A stretch of DNA of 64,000 nt from Spongilla lacustris (taxonomy: Eukaryota > Porifera > Demospongiae > Spongillida > Spongillidae), in NCBI GenBank assembly GCA_949361645.1, contig OX442427.1:4468016-4532015 (forward strand). The letters run 5' to 3'. How positions within the stretch are numbered: the first letter of the stretch is position 1; each line of letters begins with the position of its first letter. The notes under the pieces are model-generated. The model worked only from the letters and a program-made list of their open reading frames with translations, searched no databases and was not told the origin of the DNA. Of this stretch, positions 38,092-53,300 are shown piece by piece. The translations under genes and the position numbers were made by a program.

Positions 38092-41000
38092 TTACAATAC
38101 ATCTCTTGTATTCTCAATGTTCACCACTAATTTCCATTGGCTGATCAACCTTTCCAAATCAGTAAACTTCTGTTGTGAAATTGCTTTATGCCTATTACTG
38201 CTCTTATTTGTTACTGTCTGCGCATTCAAGATACATTCCTCATCTTTTAGACGATATTTTTCAGAAGGAACAACAAATATTAAGTTCACTCTGTTATAAT
38301 TACCTTTCTCAACAACTGACTGTAAACCCTGAGCCATTACAGGATGATACTTACGTGTTGTACACTGAAAAAAATTTAAGGTTTTGCCATCCAGATCCAC
38401 ATAGAAACTATCAACTGAAATATGATAACGTGATATAGGTCGGTAATATACTGATGGAGTTAGATAACAATCAAGTTCTGAAAAACTGTTAACTTGTTCA
38501 AATACTGGTAATGTCAACTGAGCACTTTCCTCCCTTTCAGATACAGTACGAGTGTGGGAAGGTGGCAATGGTACTATTTTGAACTTTCTTGACGTACAAT
38601 GAATAAAAAATGTATGCATATGGGATTCAAATGTTTGTCCCCACTTTGTACTGTCATCTAAAACACGTTTGCCAACAAGATACGCTATCCTTTCATTATA
38701 TGACTTGCTTCTTAAATGTTCACTTAGCATCTCACAGGCAAACTGTGACACATAAACGAACTTTCCAGTTGGTAAATAATGTTTCCGGTCAATAATCGCA
38801 CAAAATATCTTGCTACTGGCACTCTGTGTGTCTGTAATCTGAGAGTGCTGCTGACTAGAATAAGCAAGATGCGCAAGAGACAAATCTGAATTGGCTTTGG
38901 TATTTATGACACTTCTTAGGGTGTGTTGGTTGGTTGTCTTGAACACATATCGTGGATTTGGACCAGCTAGATAGTAATTATTACAATACAAATCCATTTT
39001 CACTGTATTGCCACCGCTATAAAGAATAACCAGATCTGAAAATTCATGATTAATAGCAGCTTTCACTGAAAGACTTTCACCAGGTGCCTGTGTCTGTCCA
39101 TTGTCTTCTTCAGCTTCAGATCTCTGTCCATTATCTTCAGATGAGTGTTCATTTTCATCACACATAAGATGTGTCTGAAGTCCCACCAGTTCTCCTCCAT
39201 CAGTTTGGCTCCACCAAGGCATATATATCATAGTTGGAATAGTACCCGAATGGGCCATAAATTCTTTATAATTTGCTTCGCTGAATGATGCAGATAGTAC
39301 AACAACAACATTTATATTTAGAGATTGATATGGTCCATGTTGCTTTACATCCATCAACCACATAATGTTAATTCCCTCCACAGGGGTGGTTGTCAACAAA
39401 ACATGAATTAGTAATTCATCAGCCCTCTTCACACAGTCTTCTGTGATTATATAATATTCTGGTCTTTTTAGAGTTTCCCACTGCACTGAATAAATAATGA
39501 CATTATATTTTTTACTCTTCAATAGTTGAACAATAGCATAACCCATAAAGCAACTTTTTCCAATCCCTGATGAGCCTGTGATAATGAATCGCTGTGTTCC
39601 CACATTAGTTACTTCAGTCTCAACTTTTTTCCAAATATTTGTATAGTCATATCGAATGTATATCTGGTGAAGATGACTATTAGGATTGGAACTTAATTGC
39701 AATGTACTCCGAATTTCACAGTGCTTGTTTTGTACTGCATCATCCAGAAGAGACTTTTCAATACCTGTGTAGTCATGCAGCTTATGTATAGCTGTATGAA
39801 AAAAGTGGCTATTAAATCATACACATTTACATGATACCAAATTTGATGTGATTTGTGCATTGCATGGAGAAAGTGAAGGCCGGCATACACGAGGCAACTT
39901 CCTGCCGACTTGCATTCAACTGGAATGAATATGGATAGAAGATCCGTAGTTTATGGATGGTTTACTGAACTTTTACCCATATTCATTTTAGTTGCATGTG
40001 TAAAAATGTAATATTGTATATGTTGCACCTGCGCAAAAAATGCCCACGTAATTATATTCATAAGGAACAGCTGTGTTGTGTAGTAAATCATAAATTGCGA
40101 TTACTATGACTGTGCAAAGCTACAGTAATATGTCCATAAGATTTTAATTGAAACTGTTACTAATACTAGAATGCACTCACCTTATGGGTTGTACACATAT
40201 GTATGTGTTGTGTGTAAACTTAATATTTTGACTAGTTGTTTTACACTTCTCAAATTATCTCAAAACACCCTATTCATTTCTGTATTTCAATTTTACCCCG
40301 TGACGAGATAGGTTATGAAGTACTTAATGCATTAAAATTAATTTTGGGTATCCGTTCTGCTAGTAAGTTATAAATTGATTTGAGTCAAAAACTTTACGTT
40401 TCTTTGAACTGCCGCTTGACCACATAATTTACAGACATAACGATGCTATTAAAACAGACGTAACTACGATAGAAGGGCGTAGCCCAAGTTGCAAAAGAAC
40501 AGGAAGGTCACTTTGCACTCTGCGCTAAGCTTCGTATGCTTGCTAATTAGCACGCATGAGTCTCCCGATACAACAATAGTAGCGCTCTAAGCATGTTTAT
40601 CCGCAGACTCAAGATATTCCCGTAATTCCAGCTTCAAGCAGTTGCTACAGGCTTAGTGATACTGTATCGCTCGAGGCTTCAAGAGCCCTTCAAGTTAGAC
40701 TGAGTAGTTAGTTTTATTTATTTATTTATTTTTATTTTTAGCTACAGCACTACTAGTACACATATGGTGTGATCTTTTGTGCACATGTATATGAGTAGAT
40801 AAATATAGCAAGTACCGTTTTGCTATGCTTTATAGAGCGCTACTATTGTTGTATCGGGATCGAAGTGTCATGTGTGCTAGAAGTGCATATTAGCAAGCGT
40901 ACGAAGCTTAGCGCAGAGTGCAACGTGACCTTCCCGTTCTTTTGCAACTTGGGCTAGACCCTTCTATCATAGTTACGTCTGTTTTAATAGCATCGTTACG

Positions 41001-44000
41001 TCTGTGTAAACTATGTGGTCAAGCAGCAGTTCAAAGAAACATAATGTTTTTGATTCAAATCAATTTATAACTTACTAGCGAAACGGATACCCAAAATTAA
41101 TTTTAATGCATTAAGTACTTCATAACCTATCTTGTCACGGGGTAAAATTGAAATACAGAAATGAATAGGGGTGTTTTGAGATAATTTGAGAGGTGTAAAA
41201 CAACTAGTCAAAATATTTATTAAGGTTTTCACACAACACATACATATGTGTACACCCATGAGGTGAGTGCATTCTAGTATTAGTAACAGTTTCAATTAAA
41301 ACCTTATGGACACATTACTGTAGCTTTGCAAAACAGTCATAGTAATCACAAAATTTCATGGCGCTTACAAAGTTGACAAAATATTGTCAATTAACCGAAG
41401 TGTATCAGAAAGTGAAACTGTGCATAATAACTAATCTCAATGAGCCCTATTTGATTGCTGAAAAATGAAAAGGATTTGAGAGGGTCGTGGCAAAAGTTGT
41501 GGTGCTCTACTATGGATTGTCTCTTCTTCCATGTACTTCTGGTGGCAGTACAACTTCAGCGTCATCCAATTTCATGTTTCACTCTTATCACTGTCAGCAG
41601 TAGGGTGTGTAACCTCCCCTGAATAATGACAATCGATTTTTCCGAATACTCGAAAAAAGAAAATCGATTTTTCAGAATAGGTTTTGAGAATTTGCCAGCC
41701 GAATACCTAGGTTATTCAGGTTTTCTGCTCACTGAGTAATGGTTGTCACTCTGTACTCAATCACAGCTACCTAAATGTACCAAAGACTATGGATTGTCTC
41801 TTCTATGGATAGAAGTTGTTCTATTCATATAGACTATGGATTGTCTCTTATTCTATTCATATAGACTATGGACTATGGATTGTCTCTTCTTCCAGAATAG
41901 GTTTTGACAATTTGCCAGCCGAATACCTAGGTTATTCAGGTTTTCTGCTCACTAAGTAATGGTTGTCACTCTGTACTCAACCACAGCCACCTAAATGTAC
42001 CAAAGACCCTCCTACAGCTACCCCCATCACACCAGATGCCTTTAGCACACAACCACAGCTACCCCTATCACACCAGACACCCTCTTACAACTACCATTAA
42101 AGCAGATCAGTACCCTCAGCACGTACCCCCATCACACCCGACACCCTCCTGCAACTACCCACATCACACCAGATCAGTGCATACGTCCAGTTACCCACAC
42201 CACACCAGATGTACCCAGTACACAACCACAGCTACCTACATAGACCTAAATCGCTTGGCCTAACCACATACCTAGATGGGCGTGTCCTGGCCTAAGTTAG
42301 TGTGGCCATGCTGAGGTCTACCTACAAATTGCACCCAATGCCAAAAGAATAGAATAAGTTAACACACCACAGGCCATGCCCATCGCAAGTTTTGAAAATA
42401 TTAGTAACTAAGTAGGCTTAAGTGCAATCACAGCAATATCAGCTCAGAGAGATTAAAGAAGAAAACCAGCTCGTTCGAAATGCACTAAGCGAACTAACTT
42501 TGATTTGTAGCTGGAGCTGTCCGTCATCATGACTCGTGAAGAGGGAGATCTATTGGGTAGTTCGAATTACTGCCCGCACATATAAATTATAAATTATATT
42601 GTTCTGCATCCGATCTTGTCCCCACGTATATATAAATAGTAACAACAGTGATGTTAACGTTACGTTTCAAATTAGAAGTAATTATTGGTTAATATCATAT
42701 CCGGATATCGTCATAAAAAGTAATTTGAATAATGGGCGAATTTTTTATGAGGACGACGAATACCTAAGTACCTCCGAATGGAGATGCACAAACCGAATAG
42801 AACAAATCCAATAATCGATTTTTCCGAGTAATGCTAACTTACTATTCGAACAGATAGGTTTTTGCGAATATCCGAATAACCTGATAACCGGTTACACTGT
42901 ACCCTAGTCAGCAGTAGGGGGTTCATCCACCTCTTGACAAACAACTTCTTAGCCAGACGCTTCAGTGCTTTCATTAGCATCCTCACTCATCCACTGATGC
43001 TCCGTCTCCTCTCCAACTAGTTCCAACTCGTGACAGCCTTTGATCATGATGTGGTCAACATATCGTCTCCATAAAACCCCAGAGCCTACTTCAACCATAT
43101 AAGTTAAAGGACCACAACACTCCTTTATCACCCCTAGTACCCAAGGTGTACCCTGCAGAAAATTCCTTGCCATCACCTTCTGTCCAATAGAGAAACGTCT
43201 ATCTTTAGAACAGGAATCATTTCTGAGAAGACATGAGCTTTGTTTAATACAAGGGAGACATACCTTGTGGCTTTAGCAGCAAGGCCACACTGTAATTCAC
43301 ACAACACACACGTGATGTATGATACTTACCGAACAGTGCAGTAGTACACAAGCGCAAATAGGGAGGATAACTGGCATAAACTTGCACTGCCTTATAACGC
43401 TCTGCATTCTGTGGACAAGTTCTAACCAAAAACAGAAACTGTAAAATGGAACATCGTGAACAAATCGCGATTGAAGACATGTTGCTATTTTTACCGCCAT
43501 GACCAATGACGTATTGGAAAACGCATGTAAAGAACTGCCTCTCAGCTTCTACGCATCTTTGCTCTCATTTTTGCTCTGGGCTCGTGCACATTTTTGCTCT
43601 GGGCTCGTGCACATTTTTGCTTTCAGATCAAACACATTTTTGCAGTCAGCTCGTATTCATTTTTGCTCTTGGATCGTACCCAATTTTGCTCTCCAACCAC
43701 CGCTTGCACTTATTTTTGCTCTGATCAAGGTGCTAACCTGAACAGCCAAGTAATGTTTGCTCTGTGCAAACGGTTAATAATCAACAAGATGAGAACCACA
43801 GCATACCATCCTCAAGGAAAAGGACAGGTGGAACGTTTCAACAGGACCTTGGAAGCCATTTTATCCAACGTGGTAGCGGAAAACCAAAGGGATTGGGATT
43901 GTCACATCCCAAAGGTACTGTTCGCGTATAGGATGGCTTTTCATGAGTCTAGTGGTTACTCTCCATTTCGAGTCAACTTTGGACACTCTTCACTTCTACC

Positions 44001-47000
44001 AATTGACATTGAGGTCGATCAATGGAATGTTCAGGAATACAGAGAGAGGGGAGAGCCAACAGTACCTCAGTATGTGGAGACATTGAACAAATCACTCCGC
44101 AAGATCTTTAGTGATATGAAGGAACAACTGGCTTCAGCTAATGATCAAAGCAAGAAACAGTACGACAAGGAGAGAAGTTCACAGTAGGTGACCAAGTGTG
44201 GCTATTTGTACCTGCAGTAAAACAGGGAAAGACCAAAAAATTGGCTTTTCTTTGGCGGGGACCGTATCCTGTGATTGACCGTATAAATGGTGCATTAAAT
44301 TACTGTATCCAGCTAGTGGGCTCCACGAAAACGGTTGTTGTTCATCGTAAAACGATGTTACGGCCTACCTAAAGAAGGAAAAAGACAAAACCGCAGAGCT
44401 AACCCAGTTACAAAGCAAACAGATGAGGCGTCTCGACCGTCAAAACCCCAAGAAAATCTTACTTTTGAAGATTATGCAGTGAATGCAGAATCTGGATGCT
44501 GTGTTTTACAACGCGCAAATGGCACATCCCCAGAGAAATTGAAGACCCCCTGATCATTATGGGATCTATGTTGAACACTAAGATCTTGCAAGGATGCAAG
44601 AAACTAGGGAAGTAGCCCTGTGTATGCCGGCCTTTAAGTGCATTAAAACATGAGTTTTTGAGATCAAATTTTTTTGTCATCTGTTACAGAGATACATGAA
44701 CTAACTACAGGCACCTTTTCGCACCATTGATATAATCACCACCTCCATATACATTTAGCAGCATTGAGCAGGACACTATTTGTGGCATGAATCGAGCAGG
44801 ATAACGTGCATGTAGTTTGTTAAACTGTATCACCGTAAAGGATGACATAAAAATTAACGCACAGAACAAATTTGTATATGACCACTATACCAACAAACCA
44901 AATTTGAAGCGATTTGATTACTCCTACAGAAAGTTATGTCAGGTTTGAACCCAGTGGGGTATTCAACAATGCAATACTGGCATGGAGCAAGTGCAAGACT
45001 CCAAAATGTATTTTACGATAGCCTTAACCATTTGGAAGTTATAGTGATTCAAACGGAAGGGAATTTAATAACATTATATATGCGAGGGCTCATTTCTCTT
45101 GAACTGCCCAATTCAAAAATAAATAAATAAACATTTTATGATTATTAATGTATAATTTATGTAATTCCTTGATTCCTACATTATATTTTGTTATGTAGAC
45201 AAGTTTGTCTGCCTAATGGATATATGTAGGAATTCAAATATCTTAATAGTAGCTTACCTTTAATAATATCTGCGGCACAAGCTGAATTTATGCATGCATG
45301 TTAACGGAAGAAAAGCAAGTGAAATACTGTGTGAAAGGATAGATGGTTAACTTACTATACTTCCTGCGCTCATCACTGGCATAGTCTAAATAAATAAAAG
45401 AAAATTATAGTGATCAAAATAAAAATCACAAATCATGTTTGTGCGAATACATGTATGCAGTACAATCTAAAAGAAACAAAAACGGTTCATTCAATGGAAT
45501 TGTGCTTAACAACAACTAGTACAGTTTGTCTTTGCAGCGTGCACCACCGTAGTGACATAGCAGATGATGGGTGCAATTAGACTCATCAGCCCAATCTTTA
45601 ACACCAGTTCCATAAAAATTAAATATACTTTTTTTGGTCTTTTTGTCGAGCAAAATTAGTCAGAATGGAACAAATTGCCACAAATACTGGTGTACTAAGT
45701 AGTTCAACTCCTTAGACAACGTTTGGAGCTCCTACCAGCTTTGTAACTACTTCTGCTGAGGACCTACGTTTGTTTACAGTCGAGAGGGTAAGACCGCTAC
45801 TGGAAACGGGATATTTTTCTGCCAAGGTTTTTGAGTTTAAAAACAGTATAGACATGTAACTGGATTGGATAAGAAGCGCTTCAAACAATTCTGGCAGTAA
45901 TCCATCATGCTAGCGCCGAAACAGATACTAAAACTTCTTTGGATCTCGACTCCGGACCCAAATATTGGTCGTGCACAGGCCAAAACACATAATGTTTGGC
46001 CATCATGTAAACGTTATTTGGCATCACATGGATCTCAGTTATACACTTATGTCACTATGTAGTTGCTATTTACATAACAAGTTGCTATAAATATGCAGCA
46101 CATGAGCCAAATACACTATCTTCTTTTCTCCTGTTGTTCGTTCCCATCCGGTTATTTATTTCTCGTACCCAGACAGTAATCAATCACAACAATCTACATA
46201 AGTCCTCGAACGAGGTAAACATGTAAGTCAGTTTTGTACAAGAACTAAGCTAACTGCCAACACGATATCTATTGTGGCCTCTTAGTAGTACCAAATGTCA
46301 TAAAAGCGTATCCGTATCAGCCCTTAATTGAAAAAGTGTACTCCGCAATGCTACGTGACCGAAAAACATAAAACCACGTCACTTTGAAAGCATACAGGTA
46401 AAGTGTCCACAATAGATATAAACCAGACAATAACGCCAAATGCCTAGGCAATAAGTTAAACTATCTAAAAATATGCTTTTCCAGACAATTGGGTGTGTTC
46501 CGACTAATTTTTAGAAAATCAGTTCGACAGAAAAAGTATCCATGGAACCCGTGTTAAAATTTAGACTCAGCCTGGCCAGTTGGCCCGTTCAAGCCACTTC
46601 TAATCACATTATGAACGGCACTTGGAAAGAGTGCATATTGCCAGCCCTGCAGCTTAGAACAGTCACCGTGCCATCTTTATTTGGGTTGTGTGTATGGCAT
46701 TATTTAAAAAAATTGCCTAGAGGTGTGTAGGAGTGACGAGGAGATGGCCTCTTCATATTCATATGTTATCATTAACACTGGGTTTATGTAAGACATGGTG
46801 AGATCTTGATTATTCAGTTTCAGATTGAAAGATGGTAGCAGTTAAGGAAACAACTCCAGAAAATTTATGGGTTCGCTACGTTGAAAATTCCCGATGCATT
46901 TCTTTTAAATACAGTGCTAATTCTCATCAGCTTGAGCTAGGAATCTAATACATCAGGGTTTCCACCAGCGTCACGCACCAACTGTGGTTGACCATGTTGA

Positions 47001-50000
47001 TATACTGGGTGTCCACAAATGAATGCAACACTTTTACAGTGGAAACCATCACACATAGTCCTATAATTCATTTGTACTGTTATTTTCTTCACTTGAATAT
47101 ATCTCAATAACAATGAGCTCAAATGGAAATCTGACAACGTAGGTATAGTGTAAAACTATTTTTCCATACATACTGAAAGTTAAAAGGCATCATGTGACTA
47201 TTTACTTTGGTTATTAACACTTGTTGTGACCCCAGTACTAAAAAAATTGTAAGCAGAATTCCTCCTCCTGCAGGCAATAGATCCTTACCATATTCGCAAT
47301 ATATCTAAAGAACAAGCATTAGCAACCTTTGGCCACGTCAGTTTTTAAGTCCGGTAAATAGTTATGGTATTATTGAGCTAGATGTGCGTTTTTAGCTCGT
47401 AAAAGCTTAGCGATCTCACTGGACTTATATATTTCATGCTGTCAATGAGGATTGCGAAAACGGTTCTAAATCTAACGATGCTGCATCTTGCAGCCACTCA
47501 CGACGAACGTCTAGTAAATCAGTAGCATCTATTTGGGAAGGTTTCCATGCCATCAAGACATTTGCAAGGCTAGCGTTCTATCACCCCAAAGTTTTGAATT
47601 CCTTGATGGAACAGGCGCGTAGAGAAGGATGAAAAACTGGATGGGAGCTAACTAGAGGGGCAGGTGCAGGAGGGGCTTTGCCCCCTCTTGCAACAGCTAG
47701 GGGGTATGGGATCAGGAGCCCTAGAAACTGGCGCGGAAATTAATGATTTTTTAAATCCTCACATATGTACATACATGTACATCTATGTATAGCTGGAATG
47801 AATAGGAATTAGCAAATAATTCTAGTTCTTCTCTAAATGAATTTATGAATATACAGTGACAAGGTAGACAAATACACCCGCATTATTACAAATTCGATTA
47901 CCATTAATAAATTGAAAGATAAAATCTAATAACTTGCAATTAATTAATGTAACACTATTATGTATACAACTTTTTAATATGCGAGATTTATAAACTGCTA
48001 ATAAGCTTTGATGGAAGTTTGAAAAAGTATGAAATTTCATTGGCGTTTTACTAGTTAATTCAAAACAAATAATCAAACTTGAAAATGCTAAATGACCACT
48101 ACAATTTTAATGAACTTTGAGTTTTAACAACTCACCACTACATAATTCAAAACCAAATTAAATGGCGTTTCCTACTTCATTTGAATAATTAGTGGTGGTG
48201 ATTCAAATTAGTTTAACCTTAGCAGCTTTAACCTTAATAATTTTTAAGCAAATTATGGTCTTAAATGATAACTCATAATTGTACTCATTAACTTGAAATC
48301 AATGATGGTCCACTGCATATTCAGATCTTCCATTACTTATTAATGGTTATTATAATCAATTATCTCTAACACACCTTAATCTTGCATAGTTTTGATAATC
48401 GAGGGTTTTGAATATTTTGATAATCAAGGGTTTTAATATAATTACTTAACCGCTCAGAATGATTTAAATCTGGTAGTATTTGCCTAAGTACCGTAACATA
48501 CGTTAAAAAAAATCAAATGGTTAGTTAACTTTAATCCTGAGCTATCGTGATTTTAAAGCGTTGCGTTCATTTGTGGACACCCGGTATAAAACCTATGTTT
48601 GGTTGCAATTGCTACTTTGTTCTTGGAGGCGCTAGCGTACAATATACGCAAGGCGGTGAAATCGATTCCGATTCAACAGAGGCACGAACGTTCATATTTA
48701 CAGTCCAAATACCTAGTAAGTGGTCCATTCCAATGTATCTTCTTATAAACTAGGCTTGTCTTACGCTAGAGTTTGAAATATTTGACCCAAGTTTGGAGTG
48801 AGTTTTAAATTATTGTGCGCATACTATATTCTGTTTGAATACGCCTCTTTCTATAGGAACAGTAGAAGCCTAGCTCATATTTGACTCATTCACATTTGAA
48901 GGCACTAATGACACAACATAAAGCTTTACTGCATTTGAAGGTATGTTTTCATCCCACACACCTAAATGTACATTTGGTCAAGGGGTGGAGTGATTGTTGT
49001 TTAGTGTGAATGCAGCTTATGTGAGTATAGTGGGTGGTGGTGAGTGTGCTAGGTGAATGTAAATGTTGTAATGAAAGTGGATGGAAGTGTAAAATTGGTG
49101 ATAGAGAGTTGCTAGGGTGATGGAGGTGTAAAGTCATGATGAAGGGGTACAGTGGTGATGGAGGTGGAGGGAAGGTGTGAGAATGTGTGCAGGGTGGGTG
49201 TGTACAAGGGGAGTGTGCACAAGGAGAGTGGGTGTGTGTGCAGGGTGAGTGTGTGCATGGGGATTTTGTGCAAGGTTGGTGTGTACAAGTAGAGTATGCA
49301 GGGTGGGTGTGTACAAGGGGAGTGTGCAGACTGGGTGTACAAGGGGAGTGTGCAGACTGGGTGTACAAGGGGAATGTGCAGACTGGGTGTACAAGGGGAG
49401 TGTGCAGACTGGGTGTACAAGGGGAGTGTGCAGACTGGGTGTACAAGGGGAGTGTGCAGACTGGGTGTACAAGGGAAGTGTGCAGACTGGGTGTACAAGG
49501 GGAGTGTGCAGACTGGGTGTACAAGGGAAGTGTGCAGACTGGGTGTACAAGGGGAGTGTGCAGACTGGGTGTACAAGGGGAGTGTGCAGACTGGGTGTAC
49601 AAGATGGGTGTGTACAAGGGGGTAATTTTTTTACCTAATAAGGGTACTACACTTATGTCAGGTAACTTGAACATTATGTAAACATGTGTTTTGATGCATG
49701 CGCATGCATTCCATATTGTACGAGTCCCGCGTTTCTTCAACAGCGTTAACCAATCATTACTAAGTGCGCCTGTCATTGACAGAATGCGCCTTTAGCGAAT
49801 ACTCGTATATAATTCAGCTGAGCAGTGCTTATAGCGTAAAATTTAGCGCTTGATGTCATTAAGAACGGCGCTCAAGGAGACAAGTTCGATATATTAAAGA
49901 GATGTTAGATTTTGTTTGATGACCTGCGCGATGACCATATCTATAGAGCTGTACTATCTGATACGGTGGTGAAACGAGGATGCGGTGTCTGTGGTGCCTG

Positions 50001-50266
50001 GTAGAGCCGTTACAGTCAACAGTGAGGGTTAGTCTGGCGTAGCCACACCATTGCGTATCCAGGTCTATACACAACTTGTTCTAATGAGCAATTATTGTGT
50101 TCTACGTCATGCTGCATCACGTAATGAGGAATGCATCAAAATTGGAAATTGGGTCACAAATTGACAAGCAACACCCACGTGAATAACTCCGTGAGACTGA
50201 GCATACTATTGCTGAATGGTCACACCCTTTAGCTTGTCGAATACCCCTCTTTTCAATTGTGGAATA

Positions 50267-50305
<39 letters not shown>

Positions 50306-53300
50306 TATTAGGCTTAGATAGACTTTGGTACACTGTTATGTTAACACTGCCACTGTCAACCATGAATATATTAACATGGTCAACCACAATTACTGCATGG
50401 TGCACCTTGACATAAACACTGTATATGGAGCACAAATATAAATTTTAATGCACATTATTTACTTACCTGTTATAGACAAGCCTCCCAATGCCTCAACAAG
50501 TGGATCTAAAGAATACAAGACAATAGTTGAAATATAAAATAAGTCTGATAGTGATGGCTTGTTGCAAGAGCGAAAAATTACAGACACATAGCTTACCTTG
50601 CACCCTCTAATTGCATTTGCATGCTAGCCTAATACCTGACTGAGTAAACTGTCAAGGATGATATTGGTTTTGGATTAACAACAATGCGCTAACTAATGCG
50701 TAAACAGTGGGTATTTAATAACCATGTATAAGTCGTTTATCCCTACCTGATTTGAGTAGTTAATGCATAGGTATCAGATCTGGAGGTTCACATTTGCTGG
50801 CCTTACTGAATCTGCATATAGGCAAACTTTATGAGCACGCACACAATAATACATGCATGTTACACGTACCTTAGGCAAGGGTAGGCACGCGAGGAACATA
50901 CTGTTGCCATAGTCTATTTTAAAACCATCGATCCGCAACAGGGTTGAGGTATTGCATGAAAGAAGTGGATAACGTCTACGTGCACAAGTTCGTTCACCCT
51001 ATTTTTGCCAGCCAAACGCATGGAGTGATAGTGAAATTTACAAAAAATGGTGGAATGACATTTTTTTTAAAGGAGATCCGTACATGGACAACTGAGCCTA
51101 TAGCATTGTTAATTGCAGAGTTGGCTACATATGGTATTCGTATTAGTTCTTTGGGCTCACACCTTCAGAATAGATGTGCAAGGACCTGGTGGCAGCTTAC
51201 AATATGAATTCAATGAACTCGTGCACATAGACCTGTATCGGTGTGTTATTCACTTCTTTCATGCAATACCCCGTTGTGTATCGATGGTTTTCAAATAGAC
51301 ACTGGCAATGATACGTTCCTCATGCACCCACCCATGCACCCGTGCCTAAGGTACGTGCCATATGTATGTATTATCACATGCATGCTCATATAGTTTGCCT
51401 ATATGCAGACTCAGTAAGGCCAACAAACGTGAACCTCCAGATCTGATACCTACGCATGAACTATAAGGTAAATACCTGTAAGCATTCAGATCGGGTAGGG
51501 GTTAAACAACTTATATATGGTTATTAAATACCCACTGTTTACACATTAGTTAGCACATTGTTGTTAATCCAAAACCAGAATCATCCTTACTCAGTCCAGG
51601 TATTAGGGTAGCACGCAGATGCAATTAGTGGGCACAAGGTAAGCTATGAATGTCTGTAATTTTTCCCTAAAGACAATTAGCTTTACATGTGTGTACATAG
51701 TGCAGAAAAGTATTTATGTTTATTGTCATGAATGTCCACCTGGGGGGGGGGTACAGTTGGACACCAGGGTGGACAGCAAAAAAAGTTTTTGCTGTTCGGT
51801 CACAGAAAGGATCTGGTTGCATTTAATGGTACTGGCTTACAGAACAAGTCTTTTCAGGATTGGGCCGAAATAAGTAAGGCTTAAATTCTTTCAGTACTCG
51901 TAAAATGACCCGTGCAAGCGGACCTATCCATTACGCTCCAACCGATCTGCACGGTGCGTAATGGATAGGTCCGCTAGCACAGCTCGTTTTACAAGTACCA
52001 AAAGGATTTAAGCCTTGCTTATCTCGGCCCGATCCTGAAAAGACTTGTAGTACTGTTAAATGCAACTTCTATGACCAAACAGCAAAAACTTTTTTTGCTG
52101 TCCACCCAGGTATACAATTGTACCCCCGGGTGGACATTCAGGACAATAGACATTAAGAAGCCTCCTTTAATGGATCATTAATGCTGTCTGAATGCTTGGC
52201 TTGCTATATGCATAGGTTGTGGTTGGCATAGTTAATTGTTTGCCCAAAAAGGGGCAAGCAACAGCCAGCCAGTCGGAGGTGCATAGGTGCTGCCTTCCTA
52301 CCCTGGGCCTGACTGGAACTATGGGAGACGCTGGTTCCCACTTGGTCAGCCCACCCCTTGACGCTGGTCAAGGTAAGGTGGTTAGGTCAGGGTAGAAGCC
52401 CGAAGGGTGCCGCATACCACTGATGTACAAGCAAGAACAACAGCAAACATGAAAGTCAATGCACTGGCGGAGTAGTGGGTGGGTGAGCAATGCAGCTGGC
52501 AGCATTAGCTGTAGACTGAGTGATTGCAGACCACCCTACCATCCTTTATATACATGTCTGACCCTAGAACCATATCACGTGTCAATCTCTTTGAGGACAA
52601 TGTGTTAGATTGGGTTTGACTGAAGGTGAGGGAATTGGTTGAATGGAAGTGAGGCTTTTAGGCTCAGGGTTGAGGATTTCCCAAAGGGGACGTCTCCTCA
52701 GGCATTACGCTTGGGGATTTTGCATAATGCTTACATCCACCAAAACATTAAACCAAGTTTAGTACCTACAATGTCAACAAACACTTTTGTCTAGCACCAC
52801 CTAGCACTTGGGTGAGCTGTACAGCATCTTCTTATAAATAGCAAAAAACCAGACTATGGCTGGATGGATGCTTCTTACCTTTAACTTCCCATTCCAATTC
52901 TAATGGATTTTTTCTTGATGTCTTGCCCACATAATTGATTACCATTTCTTCTATATCAACCACTGCTTGGTTAAACTTCACGGTCACTATATCCTTTGGT
53001 ACTCGAATTTGTAGCTTTTCCAATACTATCTCAACAAAATCATCAATGATATCACCATCAGCAACATCACACTTAAAGCTTGCTGGATTATGTCCACTTC
53101 TGCGTACCCAGAAACGTGACAATGCCTAATATGTGGAGATTAAATATGCATAACAAACCAACTAACTAACCAAACATTTAGGACCTAAATCAGTACACCT
53201 GTAGCAGCCAGTTGTATACAAAAGTAGTACTGGGGTTAGGGTTGACTTTCATTATAGACATTAATTCTATATGAGATATGTAGATGCAAAGAAAAAGGGG

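Noticed and set aside
48949..49776. Long open frames (up to about 275 codons, both strands) rich in HSPCTPSLHT-like repeats
   Set aside because: They arise from a 26-bp minisatellite without stop codons; several frames on both strands are open equally, and no splice or start context supports a gene.
50944..51207. An 87-codon plus-strand frame
   Set aside because: It lies in the inner arms and loop of a large palindrome and has no recognisable homology.
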